Assembly: GCA_007844125.1 (NCBI GenBank)
Contig: CM017558.1
Coordinates: 56,910,202 to 56,974,201 of the forward strand
Direction of reading: 5' to 3'
From: Sinonovacula constricta
Taxonomy: Eukaryota; Mollusca; Bivalvia; Cardiida; Solecurtidae
Length of the DNA: 64,000 nucleotides
The notes beneath the pieces were generated by a model, which saw only the letters and a program-made list of their open reading frames with translations, was not told where the DNA came from and searched no databases. The translations under genes were made by a program, and so were the position numbers. Positions 61,171-64,000 of this stretch are shown piece by piece (the stretch's first letter is position 1; the number at the start of each line of letters is the position of its first letter).

Positions 61171-61412
61171 TTTTTATGTGATTTCATGTGCAACTTTCTG
61201 TGATGTATTTTATATGTTAGAATGTCGGTCTAATTAATTTGTGTTTTATTTTCTAATGTAACTGTCGTAACTTTCTTTTTACAGGTTTCGTTGATTGTCT
61301 TTTATGTCTATGTGTTAAACGATCTCTGTCATGTCGGAAAATAGCTTATAGCTAATGTTTTTATTGTACAAAACCGACGTTAAATAAAGTTTCTTGTATC
61401 TTGTACCTTGTA

Positions 61413-61866
61413 AAAGGATATATAATCGTATATTTCTTACACATGAGTACCCGCTGTCATGGAGCAAGGGTATTATTACACCAGTCTATAAAAAGGGCGA
61501 TCCTAACGACGCCACAAACTACAGAGGAATAACTATAACAAACATAATTGCAAAAATTTATTCTCAAATTCTGCTGAATATATTAAAGAAATGGTCAGAT
61601 ATTAATGCAACGTTAACTCCAAATCAGTTTGGTTTCCAGAATTGAAAATCAATTGTAGACTGTATATTTGTCTTGCAATTAATGATAACTAAAACGCTGA
61701 GTGAAAATGAAAAGCTTTACGGCGTCTTTGTAGATTATCAAAAAATTTTTGAGCGCATCGAACATCCCTTACTATGGCAGAAATTATTAAATGAGGGTGT
61801 AAGCAATCACCTTGTGTCTGCGCTTAAAGCGATGTATAACTCTGTAAAATCATGCGTTAGGTACAA
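61413..61866 (+). mobile_element. LINE reverse-transcriptase fragment
   Basis: Reads WSKGIITPVYKKGDPNDATN and YRGITITNIIAKIYSQIL, a stop after NQFGFQN, then YGVFVDYQKIFERIEHPLLW. Differs from the CR1 element before it and resembles the family at 16824-18574. It begins directly at the CR1 3' end and stops where the ATC repeat starts. Confidence 0.8.
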
Positions 61867-62092
61867 CTCATCACCACCAACCCTATCACCACGATCCCAT
61901 GCATTATTATAGCCCTCATCTACATCATTATTACCATTATAATCACCATTATTATCATTGCAAACTTCATCACCATCATCATCATCATCATCAACTTCAT
62001 CAGCATTATCACTATTACCACCTGCACCACAACCACAACCCCTCCATCAGCATATTCCCGAACAGCGTAATCATCATTATGACGTTTATGAC

Positions 62093-62127
<35 letters not shown>

Positions 62128-62370
62128 CCACCAACTTCACAAACACCACCATACCATCACCACAACCTTCATCATCTTTATCACATCCATCATCACCACC
62201 ATCACTATTATAGCTATCATTATAATCACCATCGTCAACATCATTACCATCATTATATACTTATCCTCATCATCAACATCATTATCACCAAAACCAACAC
62301 TATCACCATCATCACCCTGTTATCATTATCTTCATCGGCATCACCACAATCATCATCAGTCATCATGGAT
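61866..62370. repeat. (ATC)n-rich trinucleotide tract
   Basis: About 500 bp of CAT/ATC/CAC triplets with variants. Poly-His and poly-Ser frames are repeat artefacts. Confidence 0.95.
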
Positions 62371-64000
62371 GGCCCTGAACCTTGAATAGGTGCCTGCTTA
62401 ATGACATATTTATTTTTAAATTTATATAAAAAATTGTGATCACCTTTTGATTTCACTGTTAAAGCACAATATTTTCTTCAGGACATTAAAGGATTTGTTT
62501 AATAATCCAATGTCACATCAAAAACTGTCGTCATTGTCACAATAAAAACTGTATATAATGATTTAAATATGTTGAATTTCGATTATTTATTTTTTATTAT
62601 TTTTTATATTGTATTATTTTTTAATTAGATTTGTCAAGCAAGGGAGATTACTGTGATGGGCATCTTGCTGTCATTTTGGCGGGAAACGACTGAATCGCGC
62701 TATCTGATTGGCTGGTTGTGTTGTTTACACTGATCTTCCACACTGATCTTCCACTGATCGCCATTTTGCCAAGCATTCTGTCACAATTTTTAGATTTGCT
62801 ATATTTCTCTTACTGGTACAATACATACTTTTGCGTCGTCTTTGATGCAAAATTGCATCAATATCTTCTTGTGCCATTTTAAGAGTATGTTGATATTTGT
62901 GAGTACATGTATGAATTGACAAACGTGCAGCGACACTCTAAATCAAAGCGCTTAGAAGCGCTGTTTAGGCGGTGTCAGTTTGAACCTATTACGCGATTAC
63001 AGCTATGTAAACAATGGTCCAAATTATTCCGTGGTAAATCGGAAGTACAGCGCATTAGAAATTGTAGTGCAGGCAAGTCTTCAGCTGCAAATAATCACCT
63101 CTTCTAAAATATAGATGATAAATCACGCAATAGAAACCATTTTATTAAAAAATCAATAGCCTTCTTTCTATGCGTTTTTGCATTTTAACTTTAGCAAGGT
63201 ATAAAAACACTCACACATGCTACCGGATTCGACCAAAATAAATTGATAATGAAATTTACTACACGTACTACCTCTTACATTCCTGTACGACATTTCAAAC
63301 AGAACGCGTGCGATAGATTCAGACTGTCCATTTCGACCCTTTCCTCTAGACAATGAGTTATATTCTTAAACGTTGCTCATTCATAAATCTGAACTACACA
63401 ATATAATGAACTTCCATTTTAAACACACACCGATATAAATGTTATCAGCTGAAGCATATCTGAACACGATTGGCGCGTCAGTCACCTTAGACATACATAT
63501 TGTTCCGTATAGGCACTAGCACTTCCCAGGCATGGAAAACTGAGTTTAATCCTGTGTGCTTCTGAAATCCAGCTCTCTCATCACTCTGGACGGTGTTGCA
63601 AGCAAGATCCTTTCCAGAACCCAACTCAGAGAAAGCATTTTATTTGCACGTATTCCGCTTATGTACACTTATTACATATGAAAGCTCCTACAAAGAAAGA
63701 ACTTGCAATAGCTTGGTTTGTAGCAGTTGGTTGGAACCTATTACAATCATGTTTTTAAAAGTTTCATTGGCATACGCAAAGCAGTACACACATTATAGAC
63801 AAAACTGCATGAACTTGTGTTTATAATCACATTTTCATGCTTTTCATGCGTTAGGCGATTGAATGGTTCAATGTGTGTCCTATTTTATCTAAGCCCAGTT
63901 AGCATCTGTTGAGAATGTCCTTATTAGCTATTTGTTTATATCAAGAGCCAGCATTCAGACATATTACAGGTCTGTCCTGCATCAACATCACAAAAAAGAG
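62371..64000. other. Right edge, no gene recognised
   Basis: AT-rich. A short tandem duplication ACTGATCTTCCAC lies near 62730-62755. Open stretches at 62907-63107 and 63593-63826 have no domain I can name. Confidence 0.5.

Larger units (their letters stand above)
57801..61412 (+). mobile_element. CR1-like LINE with 2A-like/PHD leader, nearly full length, inactive
   Basis: In order: 2A-like motif and PHD-like finger, AP endonuclease, reverse transcriptase, C-terminal domain, 3' UTR with AAATAAAG, and a terminal TTGTA(T/C)CTTGTA repeat at 61412. Originally one long frame; now split by frameshifts near 58235, 58735 and 59225 and later sites, a TAA near 60070, and loss of the catalytic Y/FADD segment near 60360. 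Its termini and domain order are those of CR1-clade elements. Confidence 0.9.

Noticed and set aside
61899..62389. Histidine-rich open frames
   Set aside because: ATC/CAT microsatellite translation.
62907..63107. 66-codon basic ORF near the right edge
   Set aside because: Chance length, no motif, no splice sites found.

Overview
The window is AT-rich animal DNA with introns, microsatellites and many degraded retroelements. The gene content (a receptor with tandem fucolectin-type F5/8C-like modules followed by EGF-like modules), the mix of CR1-like and L1-like LINEs and the tRNA-headed SINEs fit a mollusc, most likely a bivalve. That assignment is an inference from gene style; no marker gene fixes the species.

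Region 1 (about 0.7-15.05 kb, minus strand) holds the main gene. It is the 5' part of a receptor protein tyrosine phosphatase (RPTP)-like gene. I can trace a non-coding first exon and 14 coding exons: signal peptide, two fucolectin-type modules of two exons each, six EGF-like exons, one transmembrane exon and two cytoplasmic exons. Nearly all splice sites are GT-AG and the reading frame is continuous through every junction. The catalytic phosphatase exons, if present, lie off the left edge. One EGF exon inside the gene is dead (8.8 kb).

Region 2 (about 11.9-39 kb) is a graveyard of duplicates of this gene. A segmental duplication copied about 11.9-16.4 kb to about 19.6-25.5 kb. The copy has lost its start codon, carries nonsense mutations and a frameshifting deletion, and lost a splice donor. 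A third, very decayed fucolectin pair lies at 28.8-29.4 kb. A fourth unit at 37.8-38.9 kb keeps an open transmembrane exon beside a broken EGF exon, with about 650 bp of CA repeat between them. LINE, SINE and hAT fragments and a large AGT-repeat expansion separate these copies.

Region 3 (about 39-50.5 kb) has no convincing gene. It holds a LINE tail, AGT and TA satellite, three tandem tRNA-like SINE heads, a 5'-truncated CR1-like LINE, G-rich DNA and a foldback element.

Region 4 (50.8-51.5 kb) has one intact uninterrupted gene, an L-xylulose reductase/carbonyl reductase-type short-chain dehydrogenase, followed by a 0.5-kb sequence present twice.

Region 5 (about 54.8-61.9 kb) is a stack of plus-strand LINEs: an L1-like element with ORF1 and endonuclease, a long CR1-like element with a 2A-like peptide and PHD-like finger at its N-terminus, and a third RT fragment that ends in an ATC microsatellite. 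The last 1.6 kb shows nothing I can name.

The points most worth following are the receptor and its pseudogene series, the ITIM-like tyrosine in its juxtamembrane region, a two-copy repeat that carries a CRE plus TATA promoter-like block, and the 2A-like/PHD leader of the CR1 element.
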